Below are positions 7,947 to 17,376 of a stretch of 49,997 nucleotides of DNA, piece by piece; within the stretch, counting starts at the first letter, position 1; the number at the start of each line of letters is the position of its first letter. The DNA is from Candidatus Aminicenantota bacterium (GTDB lineage Bacteria; Acidobacteriota; Aminicenantia; Aminicenantales; Aminicenantaceae): assembly GCA_011049545.1 (NCBI GenBank), contig DRHQ01000014.1:1-49997 (forward strand), given 5' to 3'. A model generated the notes under the pieces. It did no database searches and was not told where the DNA came from. It was given only the letters and a program-made list of their open reading frames with translations. The translations under genes were made by a program, and so were the position numbers.

Positions 7947-10697
7947 ATGAAAAATAAAAAACTTCTATCACAAATAGTGATTATGCCTCTTATACTCTTA
8001 ATCTTAGTCATCGGCCTGTCTTATGGACAGATAATAACAGGGAAGATAGGAGGAACTGTGACAGATGATCAAGGTGAGCCTCTTCCAGGAGTGACAGTCG
8101 AAGCTTCAAGCCCGTCTGCGATGGGAATACAAACTTCAATTACATCGGACAAAGGAACGTTCCGGTTTGCCAATTTAGCGGTTGGCAGATACAAGGTGGT
8201 TTTCATCTTAGATGGCTTTCAGAGAGTCGAAAGACAAAATATCGCAGTCAAAATAAATACGACTGTCACCTTGGGTGTAACCATGAAGCTACAGACACTT
8301 GAAGAAGCAGTGACTGTCATAGCCGAATCACCGGTTATTGATGTGAAAAAATCTGGAATGTCGACAAATTTTACTACAGTAGACATAGATAATATTCCCG
8401 CTGGACGGTCTTCTTTTGCAGATATTGTGAAACAAGCTCCAGGTATGCTGGCTCAAGGTGAATCCGGGGCATTAAGATGGTCTTTTGCTGGTTCGGGAGT
8501 TGAAGGAAATGCTTTTTATTTTGATGGAGTGGATCAAAGCAGTCCGGAGCTGGGTATTCCCTGGACCAACCCAAATCAAGATATATTCGAGGAAGTGGAA
8601 GTTACTGGTGTAGGTGTGGCTGCAGAGTATGGGCTTATCACCGGTGCTGTGATTAATATTGTCACAAAATCCGGAGGGAATAAATTTTCAGGTTCCCTAT
8701 CCCATTATGGACAATATGATTTCACAACCGGAGATAACAACCCTGATCCTTATGACGAAGCTACCGAAGAGGGATCCCAATCCTTCAAGCGGTGGTATAA
8801 CTATGACCTGTCATTGTCTTTAGGTGGCCCCATAGTAAAAGACGCAGTTTGGTTTTTCGGTAACTACAACATACGGAGAGGTAAAGAATCAAATTGGCAG
8901 GGAACTCCTGATTATGTAGCTAAAGACATACAAGACGAAGGTTTTTTCAAACTGACTTCCAATCTAAGCAATAAACACAAACTTGTCCTCAGTTTCGCCT
9001 ATGAAAACGAAAATTTCGGCGAGGTTCCTGACCCATGGAACTTGCCTGAAACAGTGATCAAAGAAGTCTTGCAGACTTATATTTGGAACGCCCGATTCAC
9101 CTGGCTACTCGGCAGCAGTTCCTTTTTTGACTTTAAGTATGCCGGATGGTATAGTCCTGATCACTACGATGTTCCAGTAGCCGGCGCCGACCTCAACTTA
9201 CGACCCCATGTTGATGATGCAACAGGAGTGCTATCCAATGCCCCAGGTTGGTCTGGCATATGGGATATAACGACCCATCAAGTCAATGCCGGCTTCTCCT
9301 ATTTTGCCGAGGATTTTCTAGGCGCAACTCACGATTTCAAAATTGGAGTTCAATACAACAGAGGAAAGCTGGAAGCAATGGGAGGCTACCCTGGAGGTGG
9401 TTATTACGTGGATTATTATGGTCCTTATTATCTCTACGTACAACAACAGTATATGTATGGGGGGATAGTTAATAGACTCGGATTTTTTCTCGATGATTCT
9501 ATCAGCGTCGGAAACAGGCTGACTGTAAATTTGGGATTAAGGTTTGACAACCAGCAGGCCACTTATCCTGCTCTCCCTCTATTGGATGGATGGGAAAAAA
9601 CCGATGTAATTACCCCGGGAATAGATGATTTAATAACCTGGAATGTCTTTTCGCCCCGAATCGGCCTAGCCTTCCAGTTAACTTCGGATGGAAAAACTCT
9701 GCTCAAAGCCTCCTACGGCCGCTACTATGATGCCATGCATATTTCAAACTTTGCGTGGCCAGGACCCGGATATACAGATTGGTATATGTATTGGTGGGAC
9801 GCGGGCCTTGGGGAATGGGAGGAGATTGATTATGCCCCCGGAGAAATAGGCTATATCATGGACCCTGATATAAAGAATCCCTATTCCGAGCAGCTGTTTG
9901 TGGGATTAGAGAGAGAGCTTATTTCTGATTTTTCCGTGGGAGCAATGTACATTCACAAAACCGAAGGGAATAGCCTTGGCTGGGAAGGGAGAAATACGAC
10001 ATACGATCAGGTGCAGATAGTTTCCGATGATAATGGCCAAACATATACTGCCTTCGACAGAACAGGTCCCTATCCAGAAACCTGGCAGACAAATCCCGAA
10101 GGCTATGGCCAAAAATACGATGGCCTTATTTTTACTTTAGACAAGAAGTATTCAAAGGACTGGATGATGAACGCCTCTCTCACTTGGAGTCATTCTACTG
10201 GCTTAAATATGAGGGCAAAATCAACAAGCCAACAAAATTTGTTGAGTTCTTCCGGAAGTTTTGGAGTCGATCCCAATGATCTGATTAACGCACAGGGTGA
10301 CATGCAGCATGACAAAAGATGGGTTTTTAAATTCACAGGCGGCTATAACTTGCCAGGGGATATTTTCATAGGAACATACTTCACTTATCAGACTGGACGT
10401 CCACGCCCGGCTCAAACACAGCTTTACGGTCTGAGCCAGGGACGGGTGTCGGTTCTTGCAGAGCCGAGAGGTGAAAGAAGATACCCCTCATTTTATACTT
10501 TATCTCTAAGAGCACAAAAGACATTCAGATTTTCTGGATCGTGGAGGCTTAAAGTTATGCTCGATGTATTCAATGTGACTAATGACGCTACATTCAGAGG
10601 CTGGAGATCAAATAGTATGTGGCGTGATACTTTCACTGAAAGCTCGGGCCTCCCTGATCCAATAAGCGTACAGTTGGGATTTAAACTAGAGTTCTAA
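7947..10697 (+). CDS. TonB-dependent receptor with carboxypeptidase-like N-terminal domain, receptor 1
   Basis: The 916-residue outer-membrane receptor starts at the ATG at 7947, behind AAAAGGAGG; an in-frame ATG at 7875 lies upstream of that site and is rejected. A signal peptide (MKNKKLL... to SYG) is followed by a carboxypeptidase-regulatory-like beta-sandwich (about 27-110: GTVTDDQGEPLPGVTV), a plug region with YFDGVDQSSPELG and GAVINIVTKSGGN, and a long aromatic-rich beta-barrel ending in Phe (KLEF), as in outer-membrane proteins. Such receptors import bulky substrates with energy from TonB. It is only distantly related to the receptors at 11316 and 23469, so it may take a different ligand. 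Promoter cassette 2 lies directly upstream; no peptidase gene directly follows. Confidence 0.9.
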   Translation: MKNKKLLSQIVIMPLILLILVIGLSYGQIITGKIGGTVTDDQGEPLPGVTVEASSPSAMGIQTSITSDKGTFRFANLAVGRYKVVFILDGFQRVERQNIAVKINTTVTLGVTMKLQTLEEAVTVIAESPVIDVKKSGMSTNFTTVDIDNIPAGRSSFADIVKQAPGMLAQGESGALRWSFAGSGVEGNAFYFDGVDQSSPELGIPWTNPNQDIFEEVEVTGVGVAAEYGLITGAVINIVTKSGGNKFSGSLSHYGQYDFTTGDNNPDPYDEATEEGSQSFKRWYNYDLSLSLGGPIVKDAVWFFGNYNIRRGKESNWQGTPDYVAKDIQDEGFFKLTSNLSNKHKLVLSFAYENENFGEVPDPWNLPETVIKEVLQTYIWNARFTWLLGSSSFFDFKYAGWYSPDHYDVPVAGADLNLRPHVDDATGVLSNAPGWSGIWDITTHQVNAGFSYFAEDFLGATHDFKIGVQYNRGKLEAMGGYPGGGYYVDYYGPYYLYVQQQYMYGGIVNRLGFFLDDSISVGNRLTVNLGLRFDNQQATYPALPLLDGWEKTDVITPGIDDLITWNVFSPRIGLAFQLTSDGKTLLKASYGRYYDAMHISNFAWPGPGYTDWYMYWWDAGLGEWEEIDYAPGEIGYIMDPDIKNPYSEQLFVGLERELISDFSVGAMYIHKTEGNSLGWEGRNTTYDQVQIVSDDNGQTYTAFDRTGPYPETWQTNPEGYGQKYDGLIFTLDKKYSKDWMMNASLTWSHSTGLNMRAKSTSQQNLLSSSGSFGVDPNDLINAQGDMQHDKRWVFKFTGGYNLPGDIFIGTYFTYQTGRPRPAQTQLYGLSQGRVSVLAEPRGERRYPSFYTLSLRAQKTFRFSGSWRLKVMLDVFNVTNDATFRGWRSNSMWRDTFTESSGLPDPISVQLGFKLEF

Positions 10698-10906
10698 TTG
10701 AATTAGGCAAAATCTTTTCGATACACTAAATTTAAAAATCGGATTTGGAAGATAATCAAGATTACAGTATCAGGTGGTACAAAGACCTTTTGCCGAAGGA
10801 CAGAAAGCTTATAATTTCCGGGTAGCAGGGGAAACATGTCATAGATAATGGAAGGCCTATTGGTGATTTTTCCCAGCTGATCCTGACTGAATTCCACAGG
10901 AGCATT

Positions 10907-11127
10907 CATCTGACATGTAAAATAAATTATTTCCAGACATCAAATCCTGCAAAACCCTTCAAAAGAAGCAATAATCATGACATTATACCTCTAAGACTGT
11001 CGATTGAACATTTAGATAATAATAACCTCTATTATCGTTACAGTTTAACATATTTTGTTTGATAGTTTGGATAATTTTTCATTAATGGATATTATTGCTT
11101 GACATCCTGATGTTTTTTGCTTAATTT
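10907..11127 (+). promoter_or_regulatory. Shared promoter cassette, copy 3 (before TonB receptor 2)
   Basis: The cassette begins with CATCTGACATGTAAAATAAA and carries the CAGACATCAAATCCTGCAAA and AGAAGCAATAATCATGACATTA blocks. It ends in TTGACA (11099-11104), a 17-bp spacer and TAATTT (11122-11127). The dyad ACATC-CT-GATGT is perfect here. The transcript leader (about 180 bases) keeps similarity to that of receptor 3. The stretch before it, 10698-10906, holds no convincing gene. Confidence 0.78.
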
Positions 11128-11263
11128 TTCCTTTTTAGGATAAAGAGGAGAAGGAGTATTAATCCAGTTGTTGTGAAAACCACTAATTTAACTTGTAATA
11201 TTCTTAATTTGTCTTAAAAGGAGGTGGATATAACGGAAAAGATATGTATCTATGAAGGTAAGG

Positions 11264-11282
11264 GGGAAAGCAAGTCTTTCCC
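11264..11282 (+). promoter_or_regulatory. Leader stem-loop before TonB receptor 2
   Basis: GGGAAAG and CTTTCCC form a 7-bp perfect stem around a 5-base loop (CAAGT), 33 bases before the start codon. Receptor 3 has the same stem at the same distance with a different loop (GAAAT). No T-run follows, so it does not look like a terminator; it may stabilise the mRNA or control translation. Confidence 0.5.
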
Positions 11283-11315
11283 AGGATATGAAAATACAAG
11301 GAATAGGAGGTTTAA

Positions 11316-14009
11316 ATGAAAGAGTTTAAGAAAGCAATTGTATTAGTCCTGGCACTTGGTCTTCTCTGGAGTATGTCTTATTCGCAGTCTAGGGTGACAG
11401 GTGCTTTGGAAGGTACAGCCGTCGACGATACGGGGAGTGCACTTCCAGGAGTTGAGATTAAACTCTCTTCTCCCGACATGATTGGAGGCTCTCGAAGTAG
11501 AGTTACAGATGCGGAAGGTAAATTCAGATTTGTTGGACTCCAGCCAGGAACTTATAGTGTTGAGGCATCACTTCAAGGATTTACACCTCAAAGGAGTGAA
11601 GGCGTCAGGTTGTTTGTCGGACAAACTTTAATTATTGATTTTGTTCTCCAGATAGGAACATTGCAAGAAGCAATTACGGTAACAGGTAGAGCCCCTACTA
11701 TTGATGTCAAAGATTCCGCAGTTGCTACTCATCACATTCCAGAGTCAACAATAAAAGATGTTGTTTTTTCTCGCGATTCTTATCAATATTTTGCGATGGA
11801 TCTAGCACCTGGTACCTATGTAGCAGGTTGGCACGGGGTTAAGGCTTTTGGGGGTGCAACGAGGACCGGGAATGCTTATACAATGGACGGTGTAGAGTTT
11901 GGTGCCACTGGCTGGGGGGGTAGCTGGATAGAATCAGACTCTAATATTTTTGCGGAGGCAGAAGTAAAGGGACTGGGCGCAGCGGCTGAATACGATGGTT
12001 TTGATGGCCTTCATATGAGTCTTGTTACAAAGAGCGGAGGAAACACTCTTGACGGGATGCTACAATTTAATTATGAGAGTTTTTCTTGGCAACAGGAAAA
12101 CATCGATCGCAGTGATCCCTTCTATGAATTAATATCGGTTTCCCCGAAGGAGAGCTTAATATACGGATCTTTCCTAATCGGAGGCCCCATTGCTAAGGAT
12201 AAGATCTGGTTCTTTGGTTCAGGAACTTTCAGAAAATTTGGTTATGAAAGAACTTCTGAAGGAGGCCCGGCAAAATACTACAAGTATCTCCCAACAGGTA
12301 TTCTTAAATTTACCTTGCAACCTGCTACGTCCACTAGACTCTCGGCTTACTTTGTAATGGACTATTTTAGTATGGACCGTATGGACCAGAGTCTTTATAG
12401 GCCTTATGAAGCAACGGCTTGGGATCATTCGCCATCTTGGGTGTCCAACATCAGCCTGCTCCATTCTTTTTCAGACAAGACGTTTATAGATGTTACACTT
12501 GGATACTCACAAATGACGTGGTCGACCGGAGGCTATTCGGATGAACCCGGACGTATTGATGATAGCACAGGAATTCGTAGTGTAAATTATTCATTTAGGA
12601 TAGAGGAGCATTCCCCTCGTTATGCTGCAAATGCAACATTATCCCATCATGCTGATGATTTTATTACAGGATCTCATGATTTTAAATTTGGCCTTGAAGT
12701 TGAACAGATTTCATCTAGTTGGGATATTCAATACAGCGGTGGTTATTATTATAGAGACAATGTTGAATTCTATGGTTATTCCTATGATTATGCTTACACC
12801 TGGGGCGAGGATATAAACCCTAAGGGTGTTAGAGTATCTGTTTTTGTTCAGGACGCTTGGAATATTGGTAATCTTACAATCAATCCCGGGATACGTTTCA
12901 ATTCTTACAGAGGTACTTTTAAAACTTCGGATGAAGTATTTAAAACCAATGGCTTTGCACCGAGATTAGGTATTACTTGGGATGTTTTTGGGGACCACAA
13001 AACGGCTCTGAAAGCTCATTATGGAAGATTCTATGACAAATTCACAACAGGTCACTTTGATGATGCGGCCGCTGGGGAGAAGGATTGGGTCATGTATGAG
13101 GTTATGCCAGATGGCAGTAAAGTTGAGATATACAGAGATCCTTTTACTAATCCGACAACTATAGATGCAGATATAAAATTCCCTTCTTTAGATCAGTTCT
13201 CTTTTGGAATAGAAAGAGAACTGATGGCAGATACATCCATTGCCTTATCCCTTGTCTGGAAGAGATGGTATAATTCAATTTCTCGAGTAAACCTAGGTGA
13301 AGTATTTACGTTGACTGATTTTACATTTACAGATGAACAGGGACAAAGTCAAACATGGGATATATATGATCGAACTACCTCCGCGACTTCATTCTTAGTA
13401 GCCAATCCCCGATCAGGCCTTACTCCTTATATTGAGAGGGAGAGTAAACAAACGTATCTAGGCTTCATCGCTGAGTTTGAAAAAAGATTTTCAGACAATT
13501 GGATGCTTAATGCTTCTTATTCATATGGATTGTCCAAATCATGGCCTACTGGCACGAATCCAAACTCCCTGATAGATTTTGATCGCTGGGGTGGAGCGCC
13601 TGTTGCTTATCCATTTCATATTTTTAAGATGTACGGAACGTTCATCGTGCCATGGAATATCAAATTAAGTCCCACCTTTAGTTGGAGATCTACATTCGGC
13701 GGAAGAGGGGAAGGAGATGGTAGATGGGAAGCATGGGTAAGAGCTCCTGTTGGAGGCAATCCTTCGGTTGATATCGAAACACCAAACGTTAATAAAATTC
13801 CTGATTACATAGCTCTTGATTTAAGAATATTTAAGAGTTTCCAGATCAAAGGTGATCTACGATTAGAAGGATACTTAGATATTTACAATATTTTTAATCG
13901 ACAAAGAGCATCAGATGTACAAGACCAACTAACAAATATTGATTTTGGAAAGGCCACTAGAGTTAATTACGGGAGAGAGTTCAGGCTTGGAGTTCGATTT
14001 TATTTCTAA
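11316..14009 (+). CDS. TonB-dependent receptor with carboxypeptidase-like N-terminal domain, receptor 2
   Basis: The 897-residue protein starts at an ATG behind AGGAGG. It has a signal peptide (to SYSQ), a carboxypeptidase-regulatory-like domain (about 25-115; ALPGVEIKLSSPDM...GKFRFVGLQPGTY), a plug with YTMDGVEFG and HMSLVTKSGGN, and a beta-barrel ending RFYF. It is strongly similar end to end to receptor 3 at 23469, including the leader and 3' tail, so the two come from a recent duplication. The most divergent stretches lie in barrel segments after the plug, where ligand-binding loops are expected. An M14 peptidase follows on the same strand, 468 bases later, suggesting uptake coupled to peptide cleavage. 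Confidence 0.9.
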   Translation: MKEFKKAIVLVLALGLLWSMSYSQSRVTGALEGTAVDDTGSALPGVEIKLSSPDMIGGSRSRVTDAEGKFRFVGLQPGTYSVEASLQGFTPQRSEGVRLFVGQTLIIDFVLQIGTLQEAITVTGRAPTIDVKDSAVATHHIPESTIKDVVFSRDSYQYFAMDLAPGTYVAGWHGVKAFGGATRTGNAYTMDGVEFGATGWGGSWIESDSNIFAEAEVKGLGAAAEYDGFDGLHMSLVTKSGGNTLDGMLQFNYESFSWQQENIDRSDPFYELISVSPKESLIYGSFLIGGPIAKDKIWFFGSGTFRKFGYERTSEGGPAKYYKYLPTGILKFTLQPATSTRLSAYFVMDYFSMDRMDQSLYRPYEATAWDHSPSWVSNISLLHSFSDKTFIDVTLGYSQMTWSTGGYSDEPGRIDDSTGIRSVNYSFRIEEHSPRYAANATLSHHADDFITGSHDFKFGLEVEQISSSWDIQYSGGYYYRDNVEFYGYSYDYAYTWGEDINPKGVRVSVFVQDAWNIGNLTINPGIRFNSYRGTFKTSDEVFKTNGFAPRLGITWDVFGDHKTALKAHYGRFYDKFTTGHFDDAAAGEKDWVMYEVMPDGSKVEIYRDPFTNPTTIDADIKFPSLDQFSFGIERELMADTSIALSLVWKRWYNSISRVNLGEVFTLTDFTFTDEQGQSQTWDIYDRTTSATSFLVANPRSGLTPYIERESKQTYLGFIAEFEKRFSDNWMLNASYSYGLSKSWPTGTNPNSLIDFDRWGGAPVAYPFHIFKMYGTFIVPWNIKLSPTFSWRSTFGGRGEGDGRWEAWVRAPVGGNPSVDIETPNVNKIPDYIALDLRIFKSFQIKGDLRLEGYLDIYNIFNRQRASDVQDQLTNIDFGKATRVNYGREFRLGVRFYF

Positions 14010-14018
14010 GAATCCGAA

Positions 14019-14364
14019 AGGCAGAGTTCCACGACTTGCCTTTTGGTAAAGGTGTAGGCGGCGATATGCCTAGCTTGCGAAAAAGTGAATGTCATTGCGA
14101 GGAACGTAGCGACGCGGCAATCCGCCGTTGGGAGCGCAGCGTGGCAATCTCATCCTATAAAGACGAGATTGCCACGCCCTTTCAGGGCTCGCAATGACAT
14201 TGTAAAAATAGATATTGCGTTTATATTAAATATCGCCGCCCCATCCTAAACCTTGGAGAACAAATGTATTTACGAAAGCTTTTTCCCCGGGTTAGGCAGA
14301 GCTTGCAGGGATACGAAATAGTAGAATATAGCTTACAGGTCGATCCCCTGTTCAAATGATGATT
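14019..14364 (+). repeat. Receptor 3'-tail repeat, copy 1 (with REP insertion)
   Basis: This tail starts at AGGCAGAGTTCCACG and ends at CCCCTGTTCAAATGATGAT. It matches 26198-26460 behind receptor 3, except for the middle. Perfect 11-bp inverted arms GGCGGCGATAT (14057-14067) and ATATCGCCGCC (14230-14240) flank the variable middle, which here holds a REP-like palindrome. The rest of the 14010-14477 gap contains no gene. The arms could fold into a structured RNA, but there is no T-run. Confidence 0.7.
14091..14198. repeat. REP-like double palindrome
   Basis: Terminal arms GTCATTGCGAG (14091-14101) and CTCGCAATGAC (14188-14198) are perfect inverted repeats, and an inner pair GTGGCAATCTC / GAGATTGCCAC also pairs perfectly. 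The AGCGACGCGGCAATCC core resembles a short palindromic repeat seen in many bacterial genomes. It lies inside the receptor tail repeat, and the second tail copy lacks it, so it was inserted or lost after duplication. Confidence 0.75.
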
Positions 14365-14477
14365 ATACATCTAAAATATACAGTGAATGATTTGGTGAGT
14401 AGGATCAAAGGAACTACAGCAAGAAGATAGGGAAAAAGTTTTAAAGGATTGATGTAAATCTAAACAAGGAGGGTTTA

Positions 14478-17084
14478 ATGAAGAAAAAGATAGTTTCACT
14501 CTCGTTTCTATTATTATTTATTTTGCCATTCATTCTCGGGGCGCAAACCACACCCGAAGAATTCCTAGGCCATAAAGTAGGTGCTGATCGCAAGGTTGCT
14601 GACTACAACCAAATCCAGGCCTACTTCAAAAAACTCGATAAGGAATCGGGAAAGATTAAGGTGTTAACAATCGGCAAGAGCACGTTGAATAAACCTATAA
14701 TCATGGCAATCATTACTTCCGAAGAAAACATGGCCAAGCTCGACACCTACCGGCAAATTACGAAAAAGCTGAGAGATGCAAGAGACCTGACTTCTGAAGA
14801 AGCAAAAAAGCTTGCCAGGGAAGGTAAAATTATCGTTAGTATGACATGCAACATTCATCCCTCAGAAGTCGGCTCTTCTCAGATGGCCTTGGAGCTCGCT
14901 TATAAATTAGTGACCGGGAAAACACCATTTGATGCTGATAAGGTTCTGGATGAGGTCATCTTTCTTCTTGTACCGACCATTAACCCAGACGGCGCGCAAA
15001 TGGAACCTGACTGGTACCGAAAATATGTTGGCACCAAATATGAGGGAATCTCCATGCCTTGGATGTACCATCACTATGCAGGTCATAATAACAACCGTGA
15101 TTGGTTCATGTTAAATCTGGCTGAAACAAAAGCCTTCACAAAAGTTCTGTACCAGGATTGGATTTCTCAAGTCCATATGGACAAGCACCAGATGGGCTCT
15201 ATGGGATTACGTATTTGGATACCGCCTATGGATGATCCTCCCACTCCCAGTGTTCATCCCCTTGTCTGGCGCGGAGTAGACATGTTTGGAATGAACATGG
15301 CTTATGACTTCCAACAAAACAACCAAAGCGGCGTTGGTTCCGGAGGCACTTTTCCAGGTCTTTCAGGATGGTGGGACGGTGCCTGCGATAATACTCCATG
15401 GTTTCACAACGTAATATGCGTCCTCACCGAGCCGGCATCTATCCCCTATGCCAGCCCAATATACATCGATCCTGCAGAACTTACACGATCATCCACTTCA
15501 CAAACATCAACTCAAAAAAGGATGGCACATCCTGATCCCTGGCCAGGCGGTTGGTGGAGGCTGAGAGATATAGTGGATTATGATTTGACTTCTGCATACA
15601 GCCTGCTTAAGACAGTTTATCTTCACAAAGAAGACCTTCTGTACAACTTTTACAAGATGTGTAAGGACTCCATCGAAAAAAAAGAACAGCCTTTTGCCTT
15701 TGTCATTCCTAGCAAACAATGGGATTACCCTACAGCACTGAGAATGCTTGACACCCTGATGTTCGCCGGTGTAGAAATCCATCAAGCCAAACAAGGTTTC
15801 AATGCTGGTGGGAAAAATTATCCTGCCGGCTCTTTTGTTGTCCTGATGTCTCAACCCTACAGACCATATGCACAGGCTCTGCTCGAGAAGCAAAAATATC
15901 CAGACCTCCGTCCAAGTCCTGGCGATCCTCCTGTTCCACCTAGTCGACCGGCTGGCTGGACTCTTCCATTAAAGATGGGAGTCAAATGTATTCAAATCGA
16001 TACGCCATTCAAGGCAAATCTAACAAAGCTGGATAAAATTACTTATCCCTCCATAACTCCGCCTCAAAAAACTGTGTCATATATCATTCTCGACTCTCGC
16101 CTGAATACATCCTATAGTACCGTTTTTTCTCTTATCAAGGAGAAAGCTGAAATCTACCGCTCCAAAGACATCGTTAAAGGGGAAGGATTCGAAGCTGCGG
16201 CAGGAAGTTTTATTATTAAAAACACTCCCCAGGTACAGAAAGCTCTTCCTGGCCTTCTGGATAAATGGAATGTTAAAGCCTATGAACTTAACAACATTGT
16301 CGATATTCCAAAAGCTCCATTGAAGAGATTCCGGGTTGGACTCTATCAATCCTGGAGATCCAATATGGATGAGGGCTGGACAAGATACATTTTTGATGAT
16401 TTAAGTATTCCTTTTACCACACTGCACAACAAGGATTTTAAAGGAACAAAGAAAAAGAAAGTCAACCTGAAGGCGAACTTTGATGTCATAATCTTCGCTG
16501 ATGAAGATCCTGGAATCATAATATCAGGAAGATCCGCTCGTGGCTCTCGCTATGGCAGATCCAGCGCTCGCCCTCCAGAGTATGAAGGCGGAATAGGAAA
16601 GCAAGGCATAAAAGCATTAAAGTCCTTTGTCGAACAAGGAGGCATTCTTGTCACCCTTGCCCGCGCATGCGGATTGGCTTTTAATGAATTCGGAGCACCG
16701 GTTGCAAACGCTCTTGAAAGATTTGACCGGAGCAAGTTTTTATGCACAGGGTCTATTCTAAGAGTCAAAGTCGATAACAGATCCCCTATTGGCTATGGGA
16801 TGCCAGAAGAGGCTGCGATCATGTTTTATCAAAGCATGGCTTTAAGAACAAGGGTTCCCTCTGCAGGGTGGGATAGAAAAGTTGTTGCTAGATTTCCTGA
16901 AGATAACATCCTTCTGAGCGGCTGGCTCTTAGGAGAAGATGTGATTGCAGGCAAAGCCGCAGTAGTCGATACTCAATACAAAAAAGGACGCATCATTCTT
17001 CTCGGCTTCACTCAATTCAGAGCTCAAACCCATGGTACTTACAAATTCCTTCTCAATGCTCTTCTATATCCGGAAGTAAAATAA
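14478..17084 (+). CDS. M14 zinc carboxypeptidase, secreted
   Basis: The 868-residue protein starts behind AAGGAGG. A signal peptide (MKKK, hydrophobic core, LGAQ) precedes the M14 catalytic domain. Zinc ligands read as HPSE (H127, E130) and H233 (QVHMDKH), with NPDG at 169-172 and NNRDW near 205. The C-terminal ~400 residues, with a late Gly-rich stretch, form an accessory region common in large bacterial M14 proteins. It should trim C-terminal residues from peptides in the periplasm or outside. It closely resembles the partial gene at 1-736. Its position after receptor 2 parallels the D-aminoacylase after receptor 3. The gap 17085-17376 holds no gene; a small GGGG/CCCC stem (TTGGGG...CCCCAA near 17206) is the only structure noticed. 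Confidence 0.92.
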   Translation: MKKKIVSLSFLLLFILPFILGAQTTPEEFLGHKVGADRKVADYNQIQAYFKKLDKESGKIKVLTIGKSTLNKPIIMAIITSEENMAKLDTYRQITKKLRDARDLTSEEAKKLAREGKIIVSMTCNIHPSEVGSSQMALELAYKLVTGKTPFDADKVLDEVIFLLVPTINPDGAQMEPDWYRKYVGTKYEGISMPWMYHHYAGHNNNRDWFMLNLAETKAFTKVLYQDWISQVHMDKHQMGSMGLRIWIPPMDDPPTPSVHPLVWRGVDMFGMNMAYDFQQNNQSGVGSGGTFPGLSGWWDGACDNTPWFHNVICVLTEPASIPYASPIYIDPAELTRSSTSQTSTQKRMAHPDPWPGGWWRLRDIVDYDLTSAYSLLKTVYLHKEDLLYNFYKMCKDSIEKKEQPFAFVIPSKQWDYPTALRMLDTLMFAGVEIHQAKQGFNAGGKNYPAGSFVVLMSQPYRPYAQALLEKQKYPDLRPSPGDPPVPPSRPAGWTLPLKMGVKCIQIDTPFKANLTKLDKITYPSITPPQKTVSYIILDSRLNTSYSTVFSLIKEKAEIYRSKDIVKGEGFEAAAGSFIIKNTPQVQKALPGLLDKWNVKAYELNNIVDIPKAPLKRFRVGLYQSWRSNMDEGWTRYIFDDLSIPFTTLHNKDFKGTKKKKVNLKANFDVIIFADEDPGIIISGRSARGSRYGRSSARPPEYEGGIGKQGIKALKSFVEQGGILVTLARACGLAFNEFGAPVANALERFDRSKFLCTGSILRVKVDNRSPIGYGMPEEAAIMFYQSMALRTRVPSAGWDRKVVARFPEDNILLSGWLLGEDVIAGKAAVVDTQYKKGRIILLGFTQFRAQTHGTYKFLLNALLYPEVK

Positions 17085-17376
17085 ATGAAAATCGATCAAC
17101 GCTGGATATCTTATCACTTTCGAACTTATACTTTATGGTAGGAGAAAATTAGAAATAATCAATAATTCACTATTGAAAATACGCATATCATGAGGTAGAT
17201 CTATTTGGGGATGACCTGCCCCCAATCATAGTACTACCCTCAGAGTTAGAATCATAGGTTCTTGAACTTTCCCCCTGTTCAGGTCCATTTTCTATGTTAG
17301 TTTAAAATTTTGCTGAGGCCTACCCATAACAAAAGATAAGGATCATAAAGGAGAGCTTTTCAGTTCATAACGAAGG

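Noticed and set aside
17200-17290. Possible insertion-sequence end (GACCTGCCCCC) in the gap after the M14 gene
   Set aside because: Only one short motif and a small stem are present; no partner end or transposase trace was found.
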